64,000 nucleotides of DNA. Source: Leguminivora glycinivorella. Taxonomy: Eukaryota; Arthropoda; Insecta; Lepidoptera; Tortricidae. Under the pieces are notes generated by a model. It ran no database searches. It was not told where the DNA came from and was given only the letters and a program-made list of their open reading frames with translations. The stretch is taken from NCBI RefSeq assembly GCF_023078275.1, contig NC_062971.1, positions 9,362,001-9,426,000 on the forward strand, written 5' to 3'. Position numbers and translations under genes: made by a program. Shown here piece by piece: positions 39,536-49,787 of the stretch; the first letter of the stretch is position 1, and every line of letters begins with the position of its first letter.

Positions 39536-41336
39536 GCCAAGCAAAACATTCGGCAACATGAAAGTTTGGTTTAAAAAAAAGGCCAAACGTTAAGTTGGCA
39601 AATAAAAAAAAACACACCCGGAAAGACCGTCTACTGACTAAAACTTTTGTGTTTATATATCTACGCCTCTCACACCTCCGAAGGTATACCAGTTATTCAT
39701 ACTTAATCCATTGGTCTTCAATACATATCCCTAGGACGAACACTAGTTAACAATAAACTTGATTCGTATTTCGAACTCCAACATCGAGTTCAACATGGTT
39801 CCGCAAAAAATTTAAATAAAATAGAAGCAGTCGGAATATTTCTGTATTATGTATGTAACGTAGTCATTTAATAACCGTTCTTTCTGACTAGTACTATTAA
39901 TCTACTCAAAACGCGTTCAATTTCTAGTTTTATGTTCTGAAATATGTAACTTCGAAATTGTGTCTACACGGAAAGTCCGGCATAAAAGAGAAAGGCAAGA
40001 CATATGATAAACAAGGAGTTGCCAAACTTTTTTAGGCTTTATTGGAAATAAATCGAGTGTAAACAATATCAATAATTATACAAGTACGTTTTCGGCTTAT
40101 GATAGTTGTACCGTTTTTGATTTTGACTTCAAAATACAGTTTTGGTAATGATTCGTATGGTGTTACTAAAATCATTCGAAAGTATTTAAATAAAAATAAA
40201 ATAGTTGTGACATGGTTGTGAAGAATGATAAGAGGAGAAAAGAACTAAGTTCTACCCGTTTTTTATTTCAAAAGAGAGTAGGTATAGTAAAAAGGAGTTG
40301 GCCAGCGATTTACGCCCTGTGTTACAAATCTTAATGTTTTTCATCACACGTGCACTTAAATATATTAAAAAACAACGTACTAGAAGTTTCATAACTCCTT
40401 AGGGAAAAGAAACGTTTTCTTTAATTCCCGTTACGCCTGCATATAAAATCACATTTTTGTGCATTAGTGTGCGAGTGTGATGAAAAAAAAATACGCATTC
40501 ATTCATGCTGTAGTGACTATATATATATAGCAAAACCCAGACATTGCTAAGAAATGTTACCAAACTAATCCACGTATCTTAGGATCCTATTACCTTTTAT
40601 TAATAACAAAGTTTCAAAAACAGATAAGTAGTTGGATTTATATGAGCCTGTAATATCGTCACTAAATTGGATTCCCAGGTGTTAGTTGGAAAAACAGTAT
40701 TATGCAATATCTGAACCTGAAAAGAAAAGGTTATGAACCCCATCTACGGGACATATGCCGGTCTTGCCTTATAAATAGAAAAATGCCTATATGTTTAAAA
40801 TTTCAACGTTATTTTATTAATTACCTAGCACATTCTGCCCTGTTATTACGTAAAATAACAATGATCATGATTTTTTGGAACCTAGGTCATATGAAATTAC
40901 GCGACAACAAGCGCTAAGTAGACGGTCTTCCCGTACTTATCGCGGGGGGACGGTCAACCTGCCCAGCCTTAAACAATGTGATTTTTATCACTTAAAATTA
41001 CCTTTTTTCACCAAAATATTATAATAGCCTTGTAAAATATAATATTTGTTAGCCCATAGGACCATGCGGATTACGCCAGACTACATTAATTATAGAGTTT
41101 TATCCACTCAAAATTTATTTCAAATAAACTATGCCGATCTTGCCCGCACTGACCTTATTCGGCGGAATGAAATTCGGCGAAACGTGAGTTGGAAAGTGAT
41201 ATTCGGCCATAAAATTTTCGGCGGTAAATAAGATAACCGTATGTATGTATGTATGTATACCTATAGTTACAGTCAGTATCGAATATAAATACTGTGACAG
41301 ACAAACCGCCAAATATACCAGAAGTACCAGAACGGT
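39536..41336. other. Intergenic sequence, no gene recognised
   Basis: AT-rich with small ORFs lacking family features (40702-40917, 41046-41231). A (GTAT)n run lies at 41238-41262. 41150-41230 has repeated TTCGGC(G/C) words that lead into the next element. Confidence 0.4.
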
Positions 41337-42425
41337 GTCCTGCCGTTTCGCCAAAAAACGTTTCGTCAAATTTCATTTCCCAATAATCATATCGCAATAG
41401 TTTCATTTCCCAAAGTATTGTTTGGCAAAGGTATGTTTCGCAATGAATTTGTTTGGTCAAATTATCATTTGGCACAATTTTACTTAGTCAAATTTTATTT
41501 AGACAAAACTTTATTTCGCAAACGTTTTTAATGGCAAAACTTATATCCCAAAAACATGTTTGGTCAAAATTTCACATCGCAAATTTCGAAAATATTTAGG
41601 CATTTGCATTTTCATTTCTACGGGATTAATTTAATTTACCGAAGATTTTTTTGCCAAATTTAACTTAAAATTGTCAAATGATAATTTCAGTTTTATTCCC
41701 AAGGCTTCAGTTGGACAAGAAAAGTTTGCTCAACTTTATTTTTGTCAAATTAATTACTGGACAAAATTATTTTGTCAACTATTTTTTTGTCAAAAAATGT
41801 TTCTACAAATTACACCATGCAAAACCACGTTTGACAATAAATATTACAAGGCATAAATGTAATGTAATAATTTTATTAGTATTGTAACAGAAAACTCGTG
41901 TGCGACAGGGTCAGTTTAGGTGCGACGACGAGCGAAGCGAGGAGGAGCGTGTTAGGTTGACAGTGAGCAAACTGGAAATGGCTTTTTAAAGTAATTAAAA
42001 ATTAATAGAACATAATGGTCTTGAAAACATAAGGTTTCTTTTTATTAATAAAATGTATCCGGACATGTAAGTGAAAATGTCATCCTTGACATTTGCAGCA
42101 GGAGGAAAAAAGTACGACATACACATTATTTCACACAAATCTTGGACACAAAGTATAAAATCAACAAACAAATTTCTAGTGCGCCATTTAATTACAATAT
42201 ATTGGGAAATGGAAATTTTGCCTAACAATACCTTTGACTAAATAATATTTGGTAAAATGAAATTTGACCAAGTAAATATTTTGGGAAACAAATACTTGCC
42301 AAAAAAAGTTTTGCTAAATGTCAATTTGCGATAAGTTGTTTTGCCAAACGTTTATTTGGGAAATGATAATTTGGGAATAATAGTTTGGGATGTGAAACTT
42401 TGGGAAACGTTTTTTGGCGAATCGT
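41337..42425. repeat. Fold-back region of degenerate GGCAAA/TTTGG short repeats
   Basis: The left part (41337-41860) is a string of variable units of about 20-30 bases built on (T)CGCCAAA, CCCAAA, GGCAAA and GTCAAA spaced by AT-rich words. The right part (42240-42425) holds the inverted versions (TTTGGGAAA, TTTGCCAAA, TTTTTTGGCGAATCGTC). The outermost phrase GCCAAAAAACGTTTCGTCAAA near 41350 mirrors GGGAAACGTTTTTTGGCGAA near 42403. The middle (41890-41970) is GC-rich with CGACGAGCGAAGCGAGGAGG. Confidence 0.6.
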
Positions 42426-42705
42426 CAGTAAACCAAAAAAATCACGTCACCTTATATAATGATCTAAGGGATTGGGCAACTACCTCTTGAGGACGCATTA
42501 TTTTACACTACGTCGGCGGCAAACAAGTATACGGTCCGCCTGATGGAAAGCGGTGACCGTAACCTATGGACGCCTGCAACTCCAGGAGTGTCACATGCGC
42601 GTTGCCAACCCGTTCGAAACTTGTACACTCACTTTTGCTGTGTTAAGTGTACAGCAAAAAAGAGTGTACAATTTTTATATTAAAGGAAAAAATGGAAAAA
42701 TTTAC

Positions 42706-42777
42706 GCTTCCGGCGGGACTTGAACCCGCATCCTTTTTGCAATCCGTGCAATGCTCTTAACCAATTGAGCCGGAAGC
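42706..42777 (-). ncRNA. tRNA-like SINE head, minus strand
   Basis: The minus strand pairs a 7-bp acceptor stem (GCTTCCG/CGGAAGC), a D stem (GCTC/GAGC) and a T arm (GCGGG TTCAAGT CCCGC) with B box GGTTCAAGTCC. Bases 8-9 are missing and the anticodon arm (ATTGC ACGGATT GCAAA) has a mismatch and C at position 33. It is therefore a tRNA-derived unit and probably not a working tRNA. Downstream lies a fixed tail ('gtaaatttttccattttttc'). Confidence 0.6.
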
Positions 42778-43017
42778 GTAAATTTTTCCATTTTTTCCTT
42801 TAATATAAAAATGTTTAGAATCGTTAGCAGACGTTTCTGCTTAATAAAAATTAATTTAGTATGGGTTAGCACATTGTTACTGGTGAATTCTCAATATAAC
42901 TTGAGACTCCAGTGCCGTTACAAGATGTAATAGTCTGTCGGTAGATGGCGCTAGACGTCACCCCAAGACGTGTGTACAAAAAGGAAAGGCATGGAAAGAT
43001 TTGCGAAGTCCGGCGTG

Positions 43018-43091
43018 GCTTCCGTAGCTCAATTGGTTAAGAGCATTGCACGGATTGCAAAAAGGATGCGGGTTCAAGTCCCGCCGGAAGC
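43018..43091 (+). ncRNA. tRNA-like SINE head, plus strand
   Basis: The same unit with TA at positions 8-9 retained: acceptor stem GCTTCCG/CGGAAGC, A box TAGCTCAATTGG, B box GGTTCAAGTCC. The anticodon loop ACGGATT would read GGA, but there is no long serine variable arm and position 33 is C. The tail from 43092 ('gtaaatttttccattttttc', then TTTAATATAAAAATG) is identical to the tail beside the minus copy. Confidence 0.6.
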
Positions 43092-43619
43092 GTAAATTTT
43101 TCCATTTTTTCCTTTAATATAAAAATGTTTAGAATCGTTAGCAGACGTTTCTGCTTAATAAAAATTAAGAGTGTACAAGTTCCAAAGAGGGTTTGGGTTG
43201 CCGAGGACTCAAAGGATAATAGACGGAACAAATTAGTTCCGTCCGTATGTCCGTCCGTCACCAGCACACCGCACCCTCGTTGAGCTGTGGCAGTCAGGGC
43301 AGTCTAACTCACCGGCAGGAACACAACACTATGAGTAAGGTCTAGTGCTATTTGGCTGCGGTCTTCTGTAAGGCGGAGGTACTACCCCAGTTGGGCTCTG
43401 CTCTAGATTCGAGCGAGATGATATCCGCTGTGCTGTGCCCTACCACGCATGACTTGAGAATTGCTATATTCTTTGGGATTGCTTCATAGTGATTATAGAA
43501 AAGGTCATTTCGAGTCGAATTTAATAATTACTATATTGCATTAGTGGTATCCCATTCTTGATTGATGAATACTTTTGCATGTTAAATTGTATCTTGTTAT
43601 TTAATGCATGTTAATTATA

Positions 43620-43822
43620 AGATGTAATGTTTTGAAAAGAAGTGGCCCGCCGAGTTTCTTGCCGGTCCCATAGTGGATAGTTGGATACCCCCCTCCCAAC
43701 TGAGCGGGGCTGAAATCTTCTCGAGGCTGAGGCGTAGGGTTAGAGCCGGCGTAGCTTTATTTGACGTTCATATGCGCATTGTAATATGCCTACTTGAAAA
43801 ATAAATATTTCATTTTCATTTT
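43620..43822 (+). repeat. LINE/SINE 3' tail with CATTTT repeats
   Basis: 'gtggcccgccgagtttcttg' and 'gaggctgaggcgtagggtta' lead to 'gaaaaataaatatttcattt' and (CATTTT)n. This is a common 3' end of lepidopteran retroposons (from memory). Confidence 0.65.
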
Positions 43823-43983
43823 CATTATTTTTAAATTATATTTGTCTATAATGTGATAGATACAACATAATAAAACATGAGGGACATAAAATTATCTTAC
43901 AATAAAACTAAACTATTAAATTTAAAATTAAACTTAAAAAAAATAATTAAACTAAATAAATCTAAAATTAAACTAAAGTAAAT
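43823..43983 (-). repeat. AT-rich tail of the minus-strand LINE fragment
   Basis: Strings of AAACTAAA/AATTAAAC words between the preceding tail and the coding fragment at 43984. It fits the untranslated 3' end of that LINE on the minus strand. Confidence 0.4.
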
Positions 43984-44099
43984 CCAAAAACGGCCCCTGT
44001 GGCATAGTACCGAAGACGCTGGCAGCATTTCCTCGCTGGATTGTCAAGCTAATACGCTGAGCGAGGAAGCTGCCAGCTCCTCGGTCGCCGGTGGCGTCT
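43984..44099 (-). pseudogene. LINE C-terminal fragment (same family as 54075)
   Basis: On the minus strand, one open frame reads GDRGAGSFLAQRISLTIQRG, then NAASVFGTMPQGPF. The same peptide in a related version is at 54075-54260 on the plus strand. It is the C-terminus of a reverse-transcriptase polyprotein widespread in moths ('AQRISLAIQRGNAASILGT'). The fragment is cut by the adjoining element at 44107. Confidence 0.75.
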
Positions 44100-44106
44100 C
44101 ATTTTT

Positions 44107-44590
44107 AACCGACTTCAAAAAAGGAGGAGGTTCTCAATTCGACTGAATGTTTTTTTTTATTTTTTATTTTATTTTTTTGTATGTATGTTCCTCGATATCT
44201 CCGAGAATTGTGGACCGATTTTCAAAATTTTTTTTTTGATCGAACGGGTATAACCCCGAGATGGTCCCATTGGCACCAAGTCAGGGTCTGATGATGGGAT
44301 CCTGGAGAAATCGAGGGAACTCTTCAAATGTTATAGGCACATGTAATGTTTTCAGTGTATTTTTCAAAGGTAAACCAGTATTTACGCCTGATGGTAATAA
44401 TTTTATGTGGCTGAGCTGATGATGGAAGGTCAACTCCTCAATGGTTAGGAGTTAAAGGATAATTCTTTCACTAGTGTACATGTATTCGGACTGATACATA
44501 TAATATCAATAGGAACCACTAAAAATCAACAAATAAATAAACTTTTTTAACAAAAAATAAAACCGCCTTCAAAAATAAGCGTGTTACAAA
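44107..44590 (-). mobile_element. Minisatellite-family element, divergent copy E
   Basis: AACCGACTTCAAAAAAGGAG opens it. 'tgttcctcgatatctccgag', TGGACCGATTTTCAAAA and 'tgatgatgggatcctggaga' match copies B and C. It ends with AACCGCCTTCAAAAATAAGC. No 121-bp array is present here. The right end doubles as the left arm of the next palindrome. Confidence 0.7.
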
Positions 44591-44914
44591 ACACGGAGAA
44601 ACTAAAAAGCAAAAAATAATAAACCTTTGAATTCAGATTTCTTATCGTATTGCAATAATCTAAACATCCAAATTATAAACAAATCAATTATTTTTGGAGT
44701 CGGTGCCAGCCTGCGTATGAGTTGGGTGGGGCAAACAGGCAATAGCAAGGCGACGAACAGGTCTGGTACCGACTGCAAAAATAATTGATTTGTTTATAAT
44801 TTGGATGTTTAGATTATTGCAATACGATAAGAAATCTGAATTCAAAGGTTTATTATTTTTTGCTTTTTAGTTTCTCCGTGTTTTGTAACACGCTTATTTT
44901 TGAAGGCGGTTTTA
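44558..44914. repeat. Perfect 139-bp-armed palindrome
   Basis: 44558-44696 and 44776-44914 are reverse complements with no mismatch that I could find, around a 79-bp spacer (44697-44775, 'agtcggtgccagcctgcgta'). The tips are TAAAACCGCCTTC, the end motif of the minisatellite family. An RNA from here would fold as one long hairpin. Confidence 0.92.
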
Positions 44915-45004
44915 TATTATTTCATTTTCATTTTCGACATAGGAGAAGGAAAGGTTACACTTGGTTCTCTCGTGTTTCAATGGTGTTGTTTCGTTTCCTT
45001 AGGC

Positions 45005-45296
45005 ACCGGCCACACCAGACCGTCGCGTGTCTCGGGGCGCGCAACGGGCGTCCGCGCCACGCCACCTGAGTGTAATTCAAAAAGCGTCTCCTCAGTACAT
45101 TTTGTATAGGAAGGACGTAAGGCGCGCCACCAAGCGGCGCGGCGCGCGCCCCGCCGCCGCCACGCCACCTGGGGCGCGTCTTACGTCTTTCCTATACAAA
45201 ATGTACTGAGGAGACGTTTTTTGAATTACACTGAAGCGGCGTGGCGCGGACGCCCGTTGCGCGCCCCGAGACACGCGACGGTCTGGTGTGGCCGGT
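45005..45296. mobile_element. GC-rich fold-back MITE
   Basis: ACCGGCCACACCAGACCGTC opens and its mirror closes the element. The arms of about 120 bp differ at a few sites and include CTCCTCAGTACATTTTGTAT. The centre is very GC-rich (GGCGCGGCGCGCGCC). CTTAGG occurs just outside both ends (44998-45003, 45299-45304), a possible target duplication. The ORFs here come from the arms reading each way. Confidence 0.88.
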
Positions 45297-45304
45297 CACT
45301 TAGG

Positions 45305-46158
45305 TCGTCGCTTATCGGTCAGGCGCCAAAGGACACAATTAAGAGCTCGTTTTTAAGACTGAATGGGAAAATACAATATTTTTCCATTATCAACTTTATT
45401 ATGCCTGTCTTAGATATTATTTTAAAATTATGCTGTGTCGCGGTATCTTATTTCGGAAAGGTGCCGGGAAACGGATCTGTCGTCCAATGCCACAGCTTCA
45501 AGATACCAACAACTAATGAATAATAATATGGTATTTAATGTAATCAATATGTAAATATAGTGCAGCTAGCCACAGATCATATCACGTTGTATTTATTGTA
45601 ATTTAAAATTAACAATACCTTATTTACGCAGTGCAATTTTGATGACGAATAATAAAGTTTATGCTACCCAATTTAGTTATTACCCGCCGATGAAAACCAG
45701 GAATGTTTTTCTATACGTTCTGAATATTATATTTACGAGTAAGTAATTAAAATAAGATTAGTAAATGTAATGTAACGCTAAAGAAACCTATAATAAGGAT
45801 TCTGCTTGAAATAAAGAGAAATTGGAAAATTCCCAGGCGTAGTAGATAGGTAGATTCAAACATCTAGACGTCCGCTGCTCTGCAAATTTTTAAGAATTCC
45901 CTTATGCGCCTGGATACTCGTCCGGTTCGCAACTTCTGCTGCTGCCTTTCTCGAGCCTGTACTTCCTGTAGGTACACCTTTCTGTTTACACAGCTAGACT
46001 CGAGCGTCGGAGAAAATAGTGTCGCAACCATCTAATTGGTTACACAAGCAGGGACTCCACGGGCAAAAACATAAAAGCTCTGAGTATATGTTCACGATCG
46101 CGACAGACGCGGCTGGTGGCTGGCAATCCGGAACGTTCGAGTGAATGTACTGCAATGC
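45305..46158. other. 5' flank of cuticular protein gene B
   Basis: No ORF of note. The last 300 bases, with a GC-richer segment (45930-46150), probably include enhancer and promoter elements of gene B. No specific site can be named. Confidence 0.4.
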
Positions 46159-46166
46159 TATAAATA
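46159..46166 (+). promoter_or_regulatory. TATA box of cuticular protein gene B
   Basis: TATAAATA about 98 bases before the ATG at 46264; start of transcription expected near 46190. Confidence 0.75.
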
Positions 46167-46263
46167 CGAGCTGCGACAAGACTGCGATTTACTTCCAGCT
46201 GCCTCCAAGCCCATTGTTGACGGAACCGCGGATAACACACTGAAGACACTCGCAGTACTTGCG

Positions 46264-46278
46264 ATGCACGCGTACGGG
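46264..46278 (+). CDS. Cuticular protein B, exon 1
   Basis: ATGCACGCGTACGGG followed by GTAAATGATA. Five codons, inferred from phase, the TATA box and a hydrophobic continuation in exon 2. Confidence 0.8.
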
Positions 46279-47503
46279 GTAAATGATAAGTTATAATCTT
46301 TTCACCTCACTAGCTCGGAAAGGACTTTTTTATTCTTTAAAAACAGATAGCAAAATCGCATTTTATCCACAAGAGTGCAAAGAATATTTGAAATCCGAAC
46401 GTGTCATTAGTTACTTTTTTAAATATAATTTCTTGTAAAGGCATGTCCCAGACAGGACAATTTTCTCCCTATGCTTAAATTGTCTTAACAAATCATGTGA
46501 TGCGAACGTAAAAATAATTTCATATCGAATTGTATCCGACTAAAAACATTAAATTTCTGTAAACCATAACGTCTATTTATGTATACTAATCTGGCCGGTT
46601 CAAGTTCATATGTGCTTTTGCAGTGGCCATTGGGCAATAACAGGAAAGCCAGTTAGTTTTATACACTGGTTCTTTTTATATAGAACTAAAAATGAATTGT
46701 ATGTTTAGTTTATTACGTTTTCAGTACAGATGGTGTTTTTTTACGCAGTAGTGCGAGAAGCGGTTCATTATATGCCAGGTCGAAACTTCGGAGGCTCATC
46801 TGTACTGAAAACGTCGTACGATACACGTGCGAAAAGGAAATTCGTAACTCGTGTCGATTTAAAACACTCCCTTCGGTCGTGTTTTAATTTATCGCCACTC
46901 GTTTCGAACTTCCTTTTTTACGCACTTGTATCGTAATGTACTATTTTATTTTGTTTGCAGGCGTTGCTGTACCTTTTCCCCATGGCCGTCGTCGGCATCG
47001 TGGTAAAGGACTCCCCACCACCTAACGAATATAAATATTCTTACGAAATCGAAGACCCGACTACCGGAGACACCAAGAGCCAGCACGAGGTGCGGCGCGG
47101 AGACGTGGTCAGCGGCTCCTACTCCGTCGTCGATCCGGACGGGACCCGGCGAACCGTCAAGTACACCGCGGACCCGGAACATGGCTTCACCGCCGTCATT
47201 CACAGAGAGGCTGCCGCGCCGCCGCCTCCGCCTCCGCCGCAACCTTACGCTTATCAGGACATCGGGCCGCAGCATCGCGTCCCACTGCCGTACGACAACG
47301 ACGATCTCGTTGTGAAATCCCCGCCGTCTGTCGGACCGGTTCTCTATACCAAACTGTTCACTAAATTGTTGTACCCTAAATCTAATTACGACGACAAACC
47401 AGCCTTCTATTTCACTCCTGCGAATGAAATCAAATCTGATCGTGAGAGTTTCGCACAAGGACAGTACTTTCAGCCGGCTACCGGTTTTAAAGACTATAAT
47501 TAG
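46264..47503 (+). CDS. RR-2 cuticular protein B (two exons)
   Basis: Exons 46264-46278 (MHAYG) and 46961-47503 join in phase 0 into 185 residues. The signal peptide is about residues 1-20 (MHAYGALLYLFPMAVVGIVV). The RR-2 chitin-binding domain is at about 28-88: YKYSYEIEDPTTGDTKSQHE, then GDVVSGSYSVVDPDGTRRTV and KYTADPEHGFTAVIHRE. The remaining 97 residues begin with seven prolines and have a Tyr-, Asp- and Lys-rich tail (FYFTPANEIKSD) unlike gene A. Secreted structural cuticle protein. The 682-bp intron holds a MITE whose edge lies about 16 bases from the acceptor. Gene A and gene B share orientation but differ in tail and linker, so they are old paralogues and not a recent duplication. Confidence 0.93.
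46728..46943. mobile_element. Truncated MITE of the 26859 family in a cuticle-gene intron
   Basis: 'cacgaccgaagggagtgttt' (inverted), TTTAATTTATCGCCACTCGT and CTTGTATCGTAATGTACTA match the copy at 26859-27080. The left terminal arm is missing and replaced by a short fold-back ('cagtacagatg' at both sides). The right end lies 17 bases before the exon. Confidence 0.85.
46961..47503 (+). CDS. Cuticular protein B, exon 2 and stop
   Basis: Acceptor TTTTGTTTGCAG; open to TAG at 47501-47503. An internal ATG at 46982 is not the start: it would remove half of the signal peptide. Confidence 0.92.
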   Translation, partial: ALLYLFPMAVVGIVVKDSPPPNEYKYSYEIEDPTTGDTKSQHEVRRGDVVSGSYSVVDPDGTRRTVKYTADPEHGFTAVIHREAAAPPPPPPPQPYAYQDIGPQHRVPLPYDNDDLVVKSPPSVGPVLYTKLFTKLLYPKSNYDDKPAFYFTPANEIKSDRESFAQGQYFQPATGFKDYN

Positions 47504-47560
47504 ATTTAGTGTGTATAATTACCGATGTACCTGTTCGTTTGTTTTATTGTAAATATTTTT
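47504..47560 (+). other. Short 3' flank of cuticular gene B
   Basis: Only 57 bases separate the stop codon from the start of element copy B, and no AATAAA occurs in them. The transcript probably ends inside or beyond the transposon. Confidence 0.5.
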
Positions 47561-48727
47561 AACCGTCGCCTCATATCTCAAGAAGGACGGTTATCAAGTC
47601 GTCTGTATGTTTTTTTTTTTTTTTTTTTTTTTTATGTTTGTTCCTCGATATCTCCGTCGTTCCTGGACCGATTTTGAAAATTTTTTTTTTGATTGAATGT
47701 ATATGCATACAGATTGGTCCCATTTTTCTCAGAACCCAGTTCTGATGATGGGATCCTGGAGAAATCGAGGGAACTCCTCAAATCTGAAAGGCATACATAT
47801 GGTGATTTTTGTGTTTTTAAAGGAACAGCATGCATTTAGGTACGGAACAGTGACATTTGGTGCAGTGGAACTGCTGATGATGGCCAGAACGGAACTCTTC
47901 AAATCTGAACGGCACGCTTATAGTGACTTTGGTATTTTTATACGAACAGCATGCACTTTCGTCCAGAACAGTGACATTTGGTGCAGTGGAATTTCTGATG
48001 ATGGTCAGAACCGAACTCCTCAAATCTGAACGGCACGCTTATAGTGACTTTGGTATTTTTATAAGAACAGCATGCACTTTCGTCCAGAACAGTGACATTT
48101 GGTGCAGTGGAACTGCTGATGATGGCCAGAACCAAACTCCTCAAATCTGAACGGCACGCTTATAGTGACTTTGCCATTTTTATAAGAACAGCATGCACTT
48201 TCGTCCAGAACAGTGACATTTGGTGCAGTGGAATTTCTGTTGATGGTCAGAACCGAACTCCTCAAATCTGAACGGCACGCTTATAGTGACTTTGGTATTT
48301 TTATAAGAACAGTATGCACTTTCGTCCAGAACAGTGACATTTGGTGCAGTGGAACTGCTGATGATGGCCAGAACCAAACTCCTCAAACCTGAACGGCACA
48401 CTCATAGTGACTTTGGTATTTTTGTAAGAAAAGCATGCATTTAAGTTCAGAACAGTGACATTTATTTAGTTATGTTTGTTAAGCATATGTTTTGAAGTCA
48501 AAGTTTGTCAAGCTTCGATTTCTTATAATATAATCGGATTCATGAGGAATTGAGGAAACTCCTCAAACCTTAACGTTATACGTATATTCATTTGTGTTGC
48601 CATCTAATAATTAAAGCATTAAAAGCAGTTTTAAAAAATACTTACACATTTCTACATAAACCAACATTCGCAAGTAGCTTTCACCAGAACCCGAAAGGCG
48701 ACGGTTTTTTTTTCTTAAAAATTATTT
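47561..48727 (-). mobile_element. Minisatellite-bearing element, copy B
   Basis: Reverse-oriented counterpart of copy A: AACCGTCGCCTCATATCTCA at the left, a poly(T) run, 'gatgatgggatcctggagaa', then the 121-bp array, ending 'ccgaaaggcgacggtttttt'. Sequence outside the array (for example 'ggaggaattgaggaaactcc'-like text near 48545) is also shared with A. No transposase. Confidence 0.87.
47795..48470 (-). repeat. 121-bp tandem repeat array (copy B)
   Basis: Units 'cagtgacatttggtgcagtg' recur at about 47847, 47968, 48089, 48210 and 48331: 121-bp spacing, five full units plus partial ones. Confidence 0.92.
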
Positions 48728-49605
48728 CCTATAATTATTGTGATAACTTTAGCATTAAGTGTGTTGAATAAACCCACAGTATTTTATCGAGATAATCTCG
48801 ATACCTAATTAAATTAAGAAACAAAAACTTTTTGTTATAAGACTTAATTATGTATTTTATTGTAATTCAATTTTTACATAAGTTGACAACAGATTTAATT
48901 TAAATATCTACGTGGCCATTGTATAAATGCTACTTAATATATTTATGATTCTTATGAAGTAAGTATGTACCTAAGGGCAGTTAGAACGGTAGGTTTAAAA
49001 AAAATGGGTTTTTATTGTGTTGGTTGTGCCTGTTAAATAACTGCAATTAATTTGATAAGGGACACCACATAGTTTATTTATAGGTACACTCTTTCCCTTG
49101 ACCAAGACCACATGAATGAGTTGCTTAAAAGACCGGTATTAAATAACATTGGTAATAACAATTTGTGTTAAGAGTAGTTACTACGAGTAGTGAAGTGTGG
49201 TTCCGGAGTAGGCGGTTGCAGCGCCGCAGTTCAAGGTCGGCGAAGTGGAGCGAGCGGCCTGAGCCACTCACAGCGACATGGGCTTATATAGGGATTAGTC
49301 AACATTTTAGATGTCTTGGCTTTATGCATTTCAGTAGCAAGCCGCATGGCGACTCTTCTTGCTTAGATTAGCGAGTGTCTACGGGTCGCTGGTGGCACGC
49401 GCTGGGTTCGGACGCCTCGAGTTCGTGGCGTTACAAAGCAGAAGTCTGAGTTTGTTTGCATTATGCGTGTAGAAGTATACTTGACGATATATTTTTGTAG
49501 CAAGAAAATTAAGAAAAGCTGGCAGGAATCGGTTTGAATGAAAGTACAAATAAGAAAGCAAAACGAAATATAAATAAGCTTGTTATTTATTGTGCTACGT
49601 ATAGA
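48728..49605. other. Spacer between cuticular gene B and COX5B
   Basis: AT-rich to 49150. 49170-49450 is GC-richer with 'cgacatgggcttatataggg' (a TATA-like ATATAG). I could not tie it to a gene; it may be a repeat fragment. Convergent genes end on both sides. Confidence 0.4.
49586..49591 (-). terminator. Polyadenylation signal of COX5B
   Basis: AATAAA on the minus strand only 14 bases after the stop codon (TTTATT on the plus strand). A second AATAAA-like site is near 49570. Very short 3' UTRs occur in such small nuclear mitochondrial genes. Confidence 0.5.
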
Positions 49606-49787
49606 TCAGGTGACGATGGGCGCGATGGGGCAGAGCTCGAACCAGTAGCCGCAGGCGCAGCGCTTGGGCTCCGAGGCGTGCAGCCACATCCACTCGCAGT
49701 GGTACGTGTCCGGGTGGCACTTGCAGCCCACCAGCCGCGAGTGGAACGCGCTCGGCACCAGGTTCGGACGCTCGCGAGTGCCCGGAC
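49606..49787 (-). CDS. COX5B: COX5B, coding exon 2 and stop
   Basis: Acceptor TTGACTAG before 49787; GC-rich; ends CPIAPIVT and TGA at 49608-49606. Confidence 0.9.

Larger units (their letters stand above)
42515..43480. repeat. Dispersed repeat interrupted by tRNA-like SINE units
   Basis: Outer parts (42520-42610: GGCGGCAAACAAGTATACGG; 43280-43440: CACCGGCAGGAACACAACAC, CTGCTCTAGATTC) are two halves of one common moth repeat (from memory). Its middle, from about 42620 to 43170, is occupied by two tRNA-like units in opposite orientation. Confidence 0.7.

Noticed and set aside
43018..43091. Functional tRNA-Ser (GGA) gene
   Set aside because: Position 33 is C, the anticodon stem has a mismatch, and there is no long variable arm. 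An inverted twin with an identical tail shows a mobile repeat.
45027..45274. Arg/Ala-rich ORFs MSRGAQRASAPR... on both strands
   Set aside because: The same peptide opens on both strands because the region is the palindromic arms of a fold-back MITE.
46946..47458. 170-codon ORF on the minus strand over cuticular gene B
   Set aside because: Antisense shadow of a GC-rich exon with no domain.
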